A stretch of 64,000 nt of DNA from assembly GCA_036823255.1 (NCBI GenBank), contig DAISGC010000001.1, positions 1-64,000 of the forward strand, in the 5' to 3' direction. The DNA is from UBA4658 sp002405485. Lineage in GTDB: Bacteria > Planctomycetota > Phycisphaerae > Phycisphaerales > UBA1924. This document shows positions 1-8,099 of the stretch, piece after piece. Under the pieces are notes generated by a model, which worked only from the letters and a program-made list of their open reading frames with translations, was not told the DNA's origin and made no database searches. The translations under genes were made by a program, and so were the position numbers. How positions within the stretch are numbered: position 1 is the first letter of the stretch; each line of letters begins with the position of its first letter.

Positions 1-183
1 GTTTGGGTGTTGAAGGCCCTGCGGGTGATATAGGCAATTCGGGACAGCCGAAGTCCTGACGGCATCCTTTTTCTTTCATTCATTTGCACCCCCCCCCCCG
101 AGGGGTCGCTGGCAACGTGCCGCGGCCCCTCTTTTCTTTTTCCAATCTTGACGTTGGTCGCCCCTGGTCGCGCCCTCTCTGCC
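1..183. other. upstream edge; no complete gene
   Basis: This stretch precedes folP. An open frame runs in from the left edge and stops at 57-59 (a peptide ending GNSGQPKS); it could be the 3' end of a gene lying outside the window, but it is too short to assign. A run of 11 C (89-99) lies about 85 bases before the folP ATG. Such homopolymers can vary in length or be misread. I see no clear -35/-10 pair. Confidence 0.4.
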
Positions 184-1092
184 ATGACCGATCTCTCGGC
201 TCAGCATCAGCGGTGGTCGGCTTCGCCCCGGCGTGGTCTCACGCTCGATCGCCCTCGGCTCATCGGCATCCTGAACCTCACCCCCGATTCGTTCTCAGAT
301 GGTGGTCGCCTGCCCACCACCGCGCACGCGCTCCAGGCCGCCTCGGACATGATCGCCGCCGGCGCCGACGCCATCGATGTCGGGGGCGAGTCGACCCGTC
401 CCGGAGCGCGGCCGGTTCCTGTCGATGAGCAGATCGCCCGGGTGGTGCCCGTCATCGCCGCCATTCGCGCCGGCCATCCCGAGGTCATCATCTCGATCGA
501 CACCACGCAGTCGCGAGTCGCCGAGGCCGCCCTGCACGCCGGCGCCGACGCCATCAACGACGTCTCCGCCGGCGACGATTCCCCGGATATGTTCGCGCTC
601 GCCGCTCGCATGCACGCCGGCCTTGTGCTCATGCACCGGCGCGTCGCCCCGGCGTCGGACCAGTTCAGCCATCAATACTCGGCGCAGCCCTCGTACGACC
701 ATCCCGATGGGGTGCTCGGGGTCGTCCGAGATCTGCTCGCCGATCGTCTGCGGCGAGCCCTGAACGCCGGCGTCGAGCCCGCTCGCCTGGTCATCGATCC
801 CGGTCTGGGCTTCGGCAAGAGCGTCGCGCAGAATCTCGAGCTCATCCGTCGCACCCCAGACCTGCTTTCGCTGGGTGCGCCGGTGCTCAGCGCATGCTCA
901 CGCAAGAGCTTCACCGGCGCGCTCATCGCTCCGCCGGGATCGAGCCCACCCCCGCCAAGTGAGCGGCTGATCCCCACGCTCGCGCTCAGCGTCCTGCATC
1001 TCACCTTCGGCGCACGTTTGTTCCGCGTGCATGACGTCAAGCCCCACGCAGAGGCCCTCGCCGCTGCATGGGCGCTCGTCGACCCACGCTGA
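184..1092 (+). CDS. folP: dihydropteroate synthase
   Basis: Condenses 6-hydroxymethyl-dihydropterin pyrophosphate with p-aminobenzoate to make dihydropteroate in cytosolic folate synthesis. The 302-aa product is near the usual length. It carries the family signature GILNLTPDSFSDGG at residues 28-41, then DVGGESTRPGA, ISIDTTQ, AINDVSAGD, LMHRR, VIDPGLGFGKS and a C-terminal FRVHDVKPH, which follow the strands of the pterin-binding TIM barrel in order. The ATG at 184 is preferred over an in-frame TTG at 148 because conservation starts shortly after it. The gene lies about 300 bp upstream of trxA, apparently in a separate transcription unit. Nothing is missing from the active site as far as I can see. 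Confidence 0.96.
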   Translation: MTDLSAQHQRWSASPRRGLTLDRPRLIGILNLTPDSFSDGGRLPTTAHALQAASDMIAAGADAIDVGGESTRPGARPVPVDEQIARVVPVIAAIRAGHPEVIISIDTTQSRVAEAALHAGADAINDVSAGDDSPDMFALAARMHAGLVLMHRRVAPASDQFSHQYSAQPSYDHPDGVLGVVRDLLADRLRRALNAGVEPARLVIDPGLGFGKSVAQNLELIRRTPDLLSLGAPVLSACSRKSFTGALIAPPGSSPPPPSERLIPTLALSVLHLTFGARLFRVHDVKPHAEALAAAWALVDPR

Positions 1093-1393
1093 ACACTTCC
1101 GCCCGTCCATCTCGTGCGGCGGGTGATCCTCGGCGGGGCTGATGACCCCCGCGTCGCCCACGCCCAATCGCAGATCAAAGGGTCCGAGAATGAGCACGCC
1201 GACACCCCAGGAGCCTGCTCCGCGGCCCGCGGCACTGTTCTCCCGGGCGAACTCCGGCTCCCGTGGGGCGTATATTGATATAGATCAATATGGAACCTCG
1301 GGTTTCCGGGGCGCATCCAAGTCTGGGGACGGGCGGGCGAGACCGATGCGCGTAGACTTGCTCCCGCCTCACGCGAACAAGGAAGGAAGAGCC
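1093..1393. other. intergenic region folP-trxA
   Basis: About 300 bases without a gene. It holds the palindromic FNR/CRP-type site (1272-1291), a possible -10 TAGACT at 1353-1358 and the trxA ribosome binding site GGAAGGAAGA just before the ATG. The trxA frame stays open upstream through this region, but codon content and the strong ribosome binding site argue against an N-terminal extension. Confidence 0.6.
1272..1291. promoter_or_regulatory. FNR/CRP-family binding site
   Basis: The 8-base arms ATATTGAT (1272-1279) and ATCAATAT (1284-1291) are perfect inverted repeats around ATAG. The core TTGAT-N4-ATCAA is an exact match to the FNR consensus. It lies in very GC-rich DNA, about 80 bases upstream of the likely trxA transcription start. 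A redox- or oxygen-responsive Crp/Fnr regulator of trxA is an inference from the match. Confidence 0.7.
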
Positions 1394-1735
1394 ATGGCCA
1401 GCGAACACGTCAAGACCTTCACGGACGGCAGCTTCGAGGCCGACGTCCTGAAGTCGCACGAGCCCGTCCTCGTGGATTTCTGGGCCGAGTGGTGCATGCC
1501 CTGCAAGATGCTCGGCCCGACCATCGACGCACTCGCGTCGGACTTCGCCGGTTCGGCCAAGGTCGGCAAGTTCGACATTGACTCCAACCGCCAGGTGCCG
1601 ACGCAGTACGGCATCCAGGCCATCCCGACGATCATCCTGTTCAAGGGCGGTCAGCCGGTGAAGAAGTGGGTCGGCATCACCAAGAAGGACGAGCTCGCCG
1701 CCGCCCTCAAGGATGCCGCCGGAGCCAAGGCCTGA
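1394..1735 (+). CDS. trxA: thioredoxin
   Basis: Small cytosolic dithiol oxidoreductase of 113 aa, the usual thioredoxin length. The active site reads FWAEWCMPCKM (residues 23-33), so the redox dipeptide is Met-Pro instead of the usual Gly-Pro. The cis-proline loop QAIPTIILFKGG is intact. The start is fixed by a strong ribosome binding site (GGAAGGAAGA) before ATG 1394. The stop lies two bases before the start of the next gene, so the two are probably co-transcribed. The upstream FNR-type palindrome suggests control by redox state. The WCMPC variant should change the redox potential a little but leaves both cysteines in place. Confidence 0.95.
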   Translation: MASEHVKTFTDGSFEADVLKSHEPVLVDFWAEWCMPCKMLGPTIDALASDFAGSAKVGKFDIDSNRQVPTQYGIQAIPTIILFKGGQPVKKWVGITKKDELAAALKDAAGAKA

Positions 1736-1737
1736 GC

Positions 1738-2919
1738 ATGAGCACGCCCGACACGACGTCCGGGGCTGGGGGGGGCAAGGCGCCGGCTCGCAGACGCGGG
1801 CTGGGAAGCCGTCCGCTGCGCTGCGGCGTGGTGGGTGTTGGCCGCATGGGCCGCCACCACGCCCGCGTGTATGCCCAGCTTCCCGACACCGAGCTGGTGG
1901 GCGTTGTGGATGCCAACAGCGATCGCGCGGGCGATGTCGCCGAGCAGTGGGGGTGTCGCCACTTTCACACGGTTGAGAATCTGCTCAACGCGGGCGTGGA
2001 CTGCGTGTCGATCGCCGTGCCGACCGTCGGCCACCGCGACGCCGCGATCGCCTGCCTGAAGGCCGATGTCTCCTGCCTTGTCGAAAAGCCCCTGGCCGGG
2101 AGCGTTGAGGAAGCGCTGTCGATCAAGGACGCGGCGGACAAGTCCCGTGGCGTGCTCATGGTCGGGCACATCGAGCGGTTCAATCCGATCATGCGGGCCC
2201 TGCAGGCCGAGCAGAAGAACAACCTGCCCATCATCCCTCGCTTCATCGAGGTGCACCGGGTCAGCCCCATGACCTTCCGCTCGGTGGACGTGGGCGTTGT
2301 GATGGACATGATGATCCACGACCTCGACGTCGTGCTCATGCTCATGGGCGGGCGGGAGCCCGATGAGATCCATGCCTCCGGCGTCCCCGTCATCACCGAG
2401 CACGAGGACATCTGCAACGCCCGGCTGGTCTGGAACAGCGTCCCCGATGAGTCCGGCAACGTCGTCGGGCGGTGCGTCGCCAACATCACCGCCAGCCGGC
2501 TCGCCCTCAAGACCGAGCGTGTCACCCGCATCACCGGCGAGAACGCCTATATCAAGATCGACTACGCCGCCAAGAAGGGCACCGTCATCCGGCGCACCGC
2601 CAACCTCGCCCAGATGCAGGAGGTCCGCGAGCAGCTCCGCAAGGGGGCCGACCTGACCGACCTGAAGTGGCAGGAACTCGTCACGCTCCAAAACCTCACC
2701 GTCGATGACGCCGAGCCGATCCTCATGGAGATCAAGGCCTTCCTCGACTGCGCCCGCACCGGCACCCAGCCGGAGATCGACGCCCGCGCCGGACTCGTCA
2801 ACGTCCGCACGGCCCAGCGCATCGTGGAGCAGACCCGCTCGGATTGGGAGCTGTGGAAGCCCACGGTGCACGTCGCGCCCGGTGTTGCCGTTCGCGGCGT
2901 GGAGACGCTTCCGGGCTGA
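1738..2919 (+). CDS. Gfo/Idh/MocA family oxidoreductase
   Basis: NAD(P)-dependent sugar dehydrogenase of 393 aa, somewhat longer than typical because of a basic N-terminal tail. The Rossmann motif GVVGVGRMGRHHARVY lies near residues 26-41 and the catalytic-loop motif VEKPLAG near 118. VGHIERFNP around residue 142 is typical of the subgroup acting on UDP-N-acetylhexosamines, which includes GnnA-like 3-dehydrogenases used for diamino lipid A. A DegT-type aminotransferase that could be the partner sits at 38.1 kb, but the link is only inference. The ATG is two bases after the trxA stop, so translation is probably coupled. Substrate unknown. Confidence 0.85.
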   Translation: MSTPDTTSGAGGGKAPARRRGLGSRPLRCGVVGVGRMGRHHARVYAQLPDTELVGVVDANSDRAGDVAEQWGCRHFHTVENLLNAGVDCVSIAVPTVGHRDAAIACLKADVSCLVEKPLAGSVEEALSIKDAADKSRGVLMVGHIERFNPIMRALQAEQKNNLPIIPRFIEVHRVSPMTFRSVDVGVVMDMMIHDLDVVLMLMGGREPDEIHASGVPVITEHEDICNARLVWNSVPDESGNVVGRCVANITASRLALKTERVTRITGENAYIKIDYAAKKGTVIRRTANLAQMQEVREQLRKGADLTDLKWQELVTLQNLTVDDAEPILMEIKAFLDCARTGTQPEIDARAGLVNVRTAQRIVEQTRSDWELWKPTVHVAPGVAVRGVETLPG

Positions 2920-2975
2920 GTCGCGTGCGCCCGATCGGTGCGGGGCTGATCGTCATCCGCATCCAGGCCGGCGCC

Positions 2976-4865
2976 TCAGGGCGCGACGACGGCCCACTCC
3001 GTGATCGTTGGCTTCGATGCCGATCCCGAGGTGCCGGGCGGGATCGCGAACCACTCGAACTCCTTGAACGATGTGCCGGTGGTCCCGACCCTGCTGACGG
3101 CGCCGAACGCGTTGCCATTCCAGCTCCAGGCGTTCGCCCCGCCGTTGCTGTCGCCCACCACGCCCACGAGCGTGGACGCGCTCGATCCGGGACGAACGAG
3201 CACGGTCTGGGCGGTGCCTGAGGACAGGGTGAAGGCGGTGGCTTCGCTGGACCAGCCGGAGCCCGTCCACAGCCGGTAGAACACCGCCGCGCCACCCTTG
3301 CCGTACATGAGGATCACGTCCGAACCGTCCGGCGAGACATGCAGGTCAAAGTGCCGCGAGTTGGTGCCGCCGACGTTGTCGGTGATGCTTGTCGGAGTGG
3401 TCCACGTGGTCCCGTTCCAGCGGCTCGTCCGCAGGCGGCCGACGTCGTTGGACGCCGCGAGCAGGATGCTGTTGCTCGAGGGCAGACTGATGAGCCGTAT
3501 CCAATGCACCTTGGCGTCAAACCCGTTGATCCAGACGTTCGACGACCATCCGGATCCGGGCGTGANNNNNNNNNNNNNNNNNNNNNNNNNNNNNNNNNNN
3601 NNNNNNNNNNNNNNNNNNNNNNNNNNNNNNNNNNNNNNNNNNNNNNNNNNNNNNNNNNNNNNNNNCCATCCGGATCCGGGCGTGAAGATCCGATAGCCGA
3701 CGCGGTTGTCCGTCGCGTCGGAGTACGCGACCATGAGTCGGCCCGACGTCGCCTCGATCGCGCCGGCCATGCCCTCGGCGTCCTTCTTGTGGATGGACGT
3801 GTGCAGGGTGGTCTGGCCCGTCCATGCCGAGCCCGTCCATCTCACGGCGTGCAGGTCCTCGTTCCCGTCGATCGTGAGCGCCATGAGCTCGTTTCCCGAC
3901 GCGCTCATCGGGACCAGCCGCGCCCAGTGCACGTCACTGGTGGAGAGGGGCATGTCCACCTGGTCTCCAAGCGTCCCGTTGATCACGGTCCGCGACTGCA
4001 TCTTCTGGGGCGGCTTGTGAAAGTAGATCATCAGCCCCTCGCCCGAGCTGGGCTCGGTGGCGACATCGAACGGGCGCGAGTTGCCCGAGCCCAGGTCATC
4101 GACCATTTGAGAGAACGTCGCCGTCCCGCTCGAGTCGGCCAGCCCGTATCGCAGCCGGTCTCCGGAGTCCGAGACGAGCACCATCGTCGACGTGCCGGAT
4201 GCTGCCGCCGCGCACCAGATCGGCGCGTTTGAGAGCGTTCCGCTGGTGGCGGCGGCGCCCCAGGTCTGCGTGCCGGTGTTGAACGACGAGTGTCGCACCG
4301 CCGCGCTGGACTCGCGCGTGAAGAAGACTTGGGACCCTCCGCCGCCGGAACCGCTGCTGCCGGTTGCCAGGACTTGCGTGGCACGGCGTGCCTGTGCGGA
4401 CTGGCCCCGGGCCAGGATGGTCATCACGCCGCTCGCATCAGAACGGGATGCCCACATCCGCGTGCCTGGAAAGAGCGTCGGGTCGTTGGCCGCGTTCCCG
4501 TCGTTGGAGATCGAGCCGATCGTTCCGTCCCCGTCGAGGTCGGACCCGTCCATGAGTTCCTTCACGGCCATGTTCGCCGCGGCGTCCGCGGCCATCTGTG
4601 CGCGGTTGCCGTCGTGCGAGATCGTGGCCCCCAGAGCGTTGAGTCGCACCATCCCGAACAGCCCGAGCGTGATGAGTGTGAGCACCAGCAGCGCGATGAG
4701 CACGCCCACGAGCACGGTTCCGCGTGCAGGGACCAGGCCCCAGTTCCGCCGCGGCCAACCGCCGCGCCGACCATGGCGTCCTGCATGGACTGGGGTGCGT
4801 TCAGCCACGCCGCGCATCGCGGCCGACCTGTTCACGTTCATCCCATGGCGAGTATTGGGAAACAC
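2976..4865 (-). CDS. PilX-like membrane-anchored surface protein, interrupted by an assembly gap
   Basis: A basic N-terminus is followed by a single hydrophobic segment (about residues 49-75, VLVGVLIALLVLTLITLGL) resembling type IV minor pilins of the PilX class. A short 'SHDGNRAQMAADAAANMAVKEL' type helix follows, with Ala-rich pilin character. The rest is a large exported region with repeated Gly/Trp-rich blades (SGW, TGSGWS, NGTTWT) suggesting a beta-propeller. The coding sequence is crossed by 100 N at 3566-3665. Identical 20-base ends flank the gap, so the join may be an artefact; see findings. Start is uncertain: GTG 4865, or in-frame ATGs at 4841 and 4817. Exact function unknown. Confidence 0.65.
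   Translation of the reverse strand: MFPNTRHGMNVNRSAAMRGVAERTPVHAGRHGRRGGWPRRNWGLVPARGTVLVGVLIALLVLTLITLGLFGMVRLNALGATISHDGNRAQMAADAAANMAVKELMDGSDLDGDGTIGSISNDGNAANDPTLFPGTRMWASRSDASGVMTILARGQSAQARRATQVLATGSSGSGGGGSQVFFTRESSAAVRHSSFNTGTQTWGAAATSGTLSNAPIWCAAAASGTSTMVLVSDSGDRLRYGLADSSGTATFSQMVDDLGSGNSRPFDVATEPSSGEGLMIYFHKPPQKMQSRTVINGTLGDQVDMPLSTSDVHWARLVPMSASGNELMALTIDGNEDLHAVRWTGSAWTGQTTLHTSIHKKDAEGMAGAIEATSGRLMVAYSDATDNRVGYRIFTPGSGWXXXXXXXXXXXXXXXXXXXXXXXXXXXXXXXXXXTPGSGWSSNVWINGFDAKVHWIRLISLPSSNSILLAASNDVGRLRTSRWNGTTWTTPTSITDNVGGTNSRHFDLHVSPDGSDVILMYGKGGAAVFYRLWTGSGWSSEATAFTLSSGTAQTVLVRPGSSASTLVGVVGDSNGGANAWSWNGNAFGAVSRVGTTGTSFKEFEWFAIPPGTSGSASKPTITEWAVVAP
3566..3665. other. assembly gap (100 N)
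   Basis: Exactly 100 N, a conventional placeholder length. The 20 bases before it (3546-3565) and after it (3666-3685) are identical, as expected for two contig ends that overlap. Removing the N run plus one copy deletes 120 bases, which keeps the surrounding reading frame. Confidence 0.97.
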
Positions 4866-4957
4866 CCCGGGTTATCGTCGACCCGAGAGCCAGACTTGCC
4901 TCGCCGGCCCGAACTCCGGTCGAATCGACCGAGCCGGGTGAGGCAGACTCCGTCGGC

Positions 4958-5494
4958 TTACGGGATCGCGATGCCGCTGCACCGAAGCAGGGTCTTGAAC
5001 CCCTCGCCGAACACAAAGTTGTGCTCCGGAAAGGCCTCGCCGCTCCGCCCCGCTCCGCCCTGGTTGTTATCCAGGTGGCTGAAGATGAGATCGATCTCCC
5101 CTGTTTGGGTGAATCCCCGATCCGGACGTGCGTGGTCGAAGAGCTCCACGATCCCCCGGGTGCTGGCCCCGATCGCGTCGAAGCGGTCCATCGTCGCGGT
5201 GTATCGCAGCGTGGTTCCGGGCACGGCGTCACGGGTGATCTCGGCCCGGGTGATCTTGGCCAGAATGACCTTTTCGCGAAACCCCTCGGCGTGCCCGACG
5301 AGGATGCCGGCGGTCTGGGCCATGCCCTCCAGGATCAAGCTCGTGGGCATCACCGGCAGGGCGGCAAGCCCCCGGGACGGATCGGCGGCGAAGTGGTCGT
5401 GCAGGTGCTCCTCGGCCAAGGAGACATTCTTGACCGCGACCATCTTCTGGCGCGGCACAAGCTCCACGACGCGATCGATCCACATCCACCGCAT
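4958..5494 (-). CDS. FabZ/FabA-like hotdog dehydratase (first copy)
   Basis: Hotdog-fold 3-hydroxyacyl-ACP dehydratase-like protein of 178 aa, slightly longer than FabZ. The catalytic His is in HDHFAAD (about residue 34) and the catalytic Glu in LILEGMAQTAGI (about residue 57), separated by LPVMPTS as in the family. The HF-x-PG turn of true FabZ is changed to HFAADPSRG. It lies four bases downstream of the ACP stop, so the two are translated together. The pairing with a dedicated ACP suggests work on a specialised acyl chain, for example lipid A or polyketide-like lipid, instead of bulk fatty acid synthesis. That role is inference. Confidence 0.8.
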   Translation of the reverse strand: MRWMWIDRVVELVPRQKMVAVKNVSLAEEHLHDHFAADPSRGLAALPVMPTSLILEGMAQTAGILVGHAEGFREKVILAKITRAEITRDAVPGTTLRYTATMDRFDAIGASTRGIVELFDHARPDRGFTQTGEIDLIFSHLDNNQGGAGRSGEAFPEHNFVFGEGFKTLLRCSGIAIP

Positions 5495-5498
5495 GCGA

Positions 5499-5894
5499 TC
5501 ACGCCGGCTGCTTGGCGTTCACCTTGGCCTCGACGAAGTTCACGAGCGTGTCCACGGTGAAGATCTTGGCGACCTTGCTGATCTGCGGGTCCTTCTCAAA
5601 GGTCGAGAAATCCACGTGCGGCAAGCGTGTCTTGAGTGCGGCAAGCCCCTCAGGGGTCACCAGCCCGTCCTTGACAAAGCGGGGATCCTGGGTCACGCCC
5701 TCGGGAAAGAGCTCGCCCTGGGCGATCTTCACCCCGAAGGCCCGCTCAAGCTGGAAGTTGATGTCGAGGAAGTCGATCGACTCAGCCCCGAGGTCGCCGA
5801 CGAGCGACGCCGTGGGCGTCACATCGTCGTCGTCCACGCCCAGAGCGTTCACGAGCACATCCCGCACCTTGCCGAAGATTTCGTCACGAGTCAT
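5499..5894 (-). CDS. acyl carrier protein, long form
   Basis: Phosphopantetheine carrier of 131 aa, compared with about 78 for AcpP. The attachment motif reads LGAESIDFLDI (serine about residue 39), with Glu replacing the usual Asp before Ser. After helix II there is an insertion of roughly 50 residues before the closing helix (VDTLVNFVEAKV). ATG 5894 is preceded by TACACT eight bases upstream and no ribosome binding site, implying a nearly leaderless mRNA. The downstream hotdog gene follows after four bases and another hotdog gene is divergent, so this ACP is probably dedicated to their pathway. Confidence 0.85.
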   Translation of the reverse strand: MTRDEIFGKVRDVLVNALGVDDDDVTPTASLVGDLGAESIDFLDINFQLERAFGVKIAQGELFPEGVTQDPRFVKDGLVTPEGLAALKTRLPHVDFSTFEKDPQISKVAKIFTVDTLVNFVEAKVNAKQPA

Positions 5895-5902
5895 GTGATC
5901 AC

Positions 5903-5908
5903 AGTGTA
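5903..5908 (-). promoter_or_regulatory. -10 element of ACP operon (leaderless)
   Basis: TACACT, eight bases before ATG 5894 on the minus strand. No Shine-Dalgarno sequence lies between. Confidence 0.6.
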
Positions 5909-6019
5909 GGGGGGTGCCTCTGGGGGGCCAAGCCGGGCAGCGCGACGCACCCCCGCACCCCCGCAATCGCCACCCCCCAGCCCGCACCCCCACCCCGCAT
6001 CGGACCCTTGGCAGGGGTC

Positions 6020-6025
6020 TACGCT
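6020..6025 (+). promoter_or_regulatory. -10 element of second hotdog gene (leaderless)
   Basis: TACGCT, five bases before ATG 6031. Any transcript from it would start at or next to the start codon. Confidence 0.6.
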
Positions 6026-6030
6026 CGGAC

Positions 6031-6450
6031 ATGCACTTCTGCCTCGTGGATCGCGTGCTGGAACGGACCGACGGCCGCATCGTGACCCTCAAGCAGGTCT
6101 CGGCCGCCGAGGAGTACCTGCAGGACCACTTCCCGGGGTTCCCCGTACTCCCGGGCGTCTTCATGGTCGAGTCTCTCGTCCAGGCGGCTCAAGAGCTTCT
6201 GCGCGGGTCGGGCGAGAACTCCGGAGATGGGCGGTGGGTCCTTGGGTCTGTTCGGGCGCTCAAGTATGGCTCGTTCGTTCGGCCGGGCGAGTCGCTGCGC
6301 ATCGAGGTCACCCTGCACAAGCGTGCCGAGGGCGGCGTGATTGAGTTCAAGGGCGAGGGCGTGGTCGTGCGCACCGGTTCGGCGAGCACGGACGAGCCGC
6401 AGGTCGCGGTCTCGGGCCGATTCACCCTCAGGCCCGTGTGTGTGGAGTGA
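6031..6450 (+). CDS. FabZ-like 3-hydroxyacyl-ACP dehydratase (second copy)
   Basis: A 139-aa hotdog protein close to FabZ in length. It has the complete motif DHFPGFPVLPGVFMVESLVQ (about residues 34-53) with the catalytic His in DHFPG and the Glu in VES. Expected reaction: removal of water from 3-hydroxyacyl-ACP in the cytosol. It is divergent from the ACP/hotdog pair, about 130 bases away, so the three genes may share control. ATG 6031 is chosen because the leaderless-type TACGCT lies five bases before it and conservation begins at once. The product is more FabZ-like than the 4958-5494 copy, which suggests that the two have different substrates. Confidence 0.88.
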   Translation: MHFCLVDRVLERTDGRIVTLKQVSAAEEYLQDHFPGFPVLPGVFMVESLVQAAQELLRGSGENSGDGRWVLGSVRALKYGSFVRPGESLRIEVTLHKRAEGGVIEFKGEGVVVRTGSASTDEPQVAVSGRFTLRPVCVE

Positions 6451-6463
6451 CCGTGGTCGAGCG

Positions 6464-8017
6464 TCAGTGCGCGTTCTTGTGCACAAACCCGCGGAAGATG
6501 GTCAGCCAGAGGATCTTGATGTCGAAGCCCAGCGACCAGTTGCGCACGTAGAACAGGTCGTACTGCAGGCGCTTGCGGAGCGAGGAGTTGCCCCGGTGCC
6601 CGTTGATCTGGGCCCAGCCGGTCATGCCCGCCTTGACGTGCTGCCGGAGCATGTACCCGCGCCAGTCCTCGCGGAAGCGCTCGATGAGTTCGGGGCGCTC
6701 GGGGCGCGGGCCCACAAGCGACATCTCCCCCAGCAGCACGTTGAAGAGCTGGGGGAGTTCATCCAGACTCGTTCGGCGGAGGACCCGGCCCACGCCGGTG
6801 ACGCGCGGATCGTTCCGGCGCGTCCACTCCGGATGGGCGCCGGGGTCGGCTTGCCGGACATCCAGAGCCGGCGACTGCGTTTCGTCCCCGACGTGGTGCA
6901 TGGTGCGGAACTTGTAGATGTCGAAGGTCTGTCCGCCCAGTGAGACACGGCGCTGCTTGAAGATCACCGGACCGGGCCCGCTGAGCCGGACCAGCGCGGC
7001 GACGGTCAGCATGATGGGCGCGAACAGGATCAGCCCCAGCACGGCTCCGAGCACGTCGAGCACGCGCTTGCTGATTCCCCCAAGACCCGCCGTCGGAGAC
7101 TCGCGATAGCTCAGGATCGGCATCCCGTCGAGCTCGCTCACGGTCATGCTCTGGGGGACATATCGCGGGGAGACATCGGGAACGATGCGGACGTCCACCG
7201 GGAACTTGTCGAGCTTGGCGAGCACCGCGGCCATCTCGGTCGCCTGACGCGCGGGCAGGGCGACGTACACCGCGTCGGGCTTGTGCTGATCCATCAGCCG
7301 CTCAAGGTCGGCCAGGCCCCCGAGCACCGGATGCCCGACGCACTCGGGTCGTCGAGCGTGGCTCCCATGGCTGATGAAGTAGGCCACCTTGAGGCCCGTC
7401 CAGGTGTTGCGCTCCAGCGTCCGGGCGACGATCTGGCCGAGCCGCCCCGTTCCGATGACCGCGACGTACCGGAGGTTCCACCCGCGTGTGCGGAGCATCC
7501 GCAGGCCGACTCTGAACGCCGTGCGGTGCGCGATCATGGACATCGGCAGGAGCAGCATGAGCAGCCCGAGTTGCAGCCGACCGGGATCGACATCGACGAC
7601 GCGTTGTCCGAGCTGCAGGGTGATCGGCGCGCCGGGGAGTGCGAACACCGAGCTCTCGCCGATGTACAGCGCGGCGAGGATCCCAAGCATCGCCAGCACC
7701 GAGGCCTTGATGATCTGCGCATATTCCCCGAGCATCGAGCGATCACGCCGCGGGCGATAGAGCCCGAAGAACCGGATGCTCAGGAGCCCGATCGGCACCG
7801 TGGCGATGAGCAGCGGGGCCTTGATGAAGTCCTCGACGCGATCCGGCCACCACGTGGGCCAGCCGATGATCCGGACCCGGGCCGCCCATGCCGCGATCGA
7901 TGCCCCCGCGATCACGCAGGCGTCCGCGCACACGAGCAACCCGACGAAAAGCTGGTGCTGCTGCTTGAGCACGCGATCGGAATCCTCCGAGGCGTCGTGG
8001 GGCGCCTTGACCCACAA
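6464..8017 (-). CDS. undecaprenyl-phosphate sugar phosphotransferase (WbaP/WcaJ-type)
   Basis: Polyisoprenyl-phosphate hexose-1-phosphate transferase that starts exopolysaccharide or O-antigen repeat synthesis at the inner membrane. The 517-aa length fits the long WbaP class: several N-terminal membrane segments (about residues 25-160), a Rossmann-like middle domain (YVAVIGTGRLGQIVARTL), then the catalytic domain with KRVLDVLGAVLGLILFAP, VIFKQRRVSLGG, YKFRTM, RTSLDELPQLFNVLLGEMS and GPRPERPE. The TTG at 8017 is the likely start; an internal GTG (residue 16) is an alternative. It ends close to the end of the convergent FabZ-like gene. No glycosyltransferases lie beside it. Confidence 0.9.
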   Translation of the reverse strand: MWVKAPHDASEDSDRVLKQQHQLFVGLLVCADACVIAGASIAAWAARVRIIGWPTWWPDRVEDFIKAPLLIATVPIGLLSIRFFGLYRPRRDRSMLGEYAQIIKASVLAMLGILAALYIGESSVFALPGAPITLQLGQRVVDVDPGRLQLGLLMLLLPMSMIAHRTAFRVGLRMLRTRGWNLRYVAVIGTGRLGQIVARTLERNTWTGLKVAYFISHGSHARRPECVGHPVLGGLADLERLMDQHKPDAVYVALPARQATEMAAVLAKLDKFPVDVRIVPDVSPRYVPQSMTVSELDGMPILSYRESPTAGLGGISKRVLDVLGAVLGLILFAPIMLTVAALVRLSGPGPVIFKQRRVSLGGQTFDIYKFRTMHHVGDETQSPALDVRQADPGAHPEWTRRNDPRVTGVGRVLRRTSLDELPQLFNVLLGEMSLVGPRPERPELIERFREDWRGYMLRQHVKAGMTGWAQINGHRGNSSLRKRLQYDLFYVRNWSLGFDIKILWLTIFRGFVHKNAH

Positions 8018-8099
8018 CGAGTTGATTTACACTGTCGGGTGTGAGACGGGGAAAGTCAAACTTCTGCAAAGCTCGGAAAACCGGCACAATCGACTGTTC

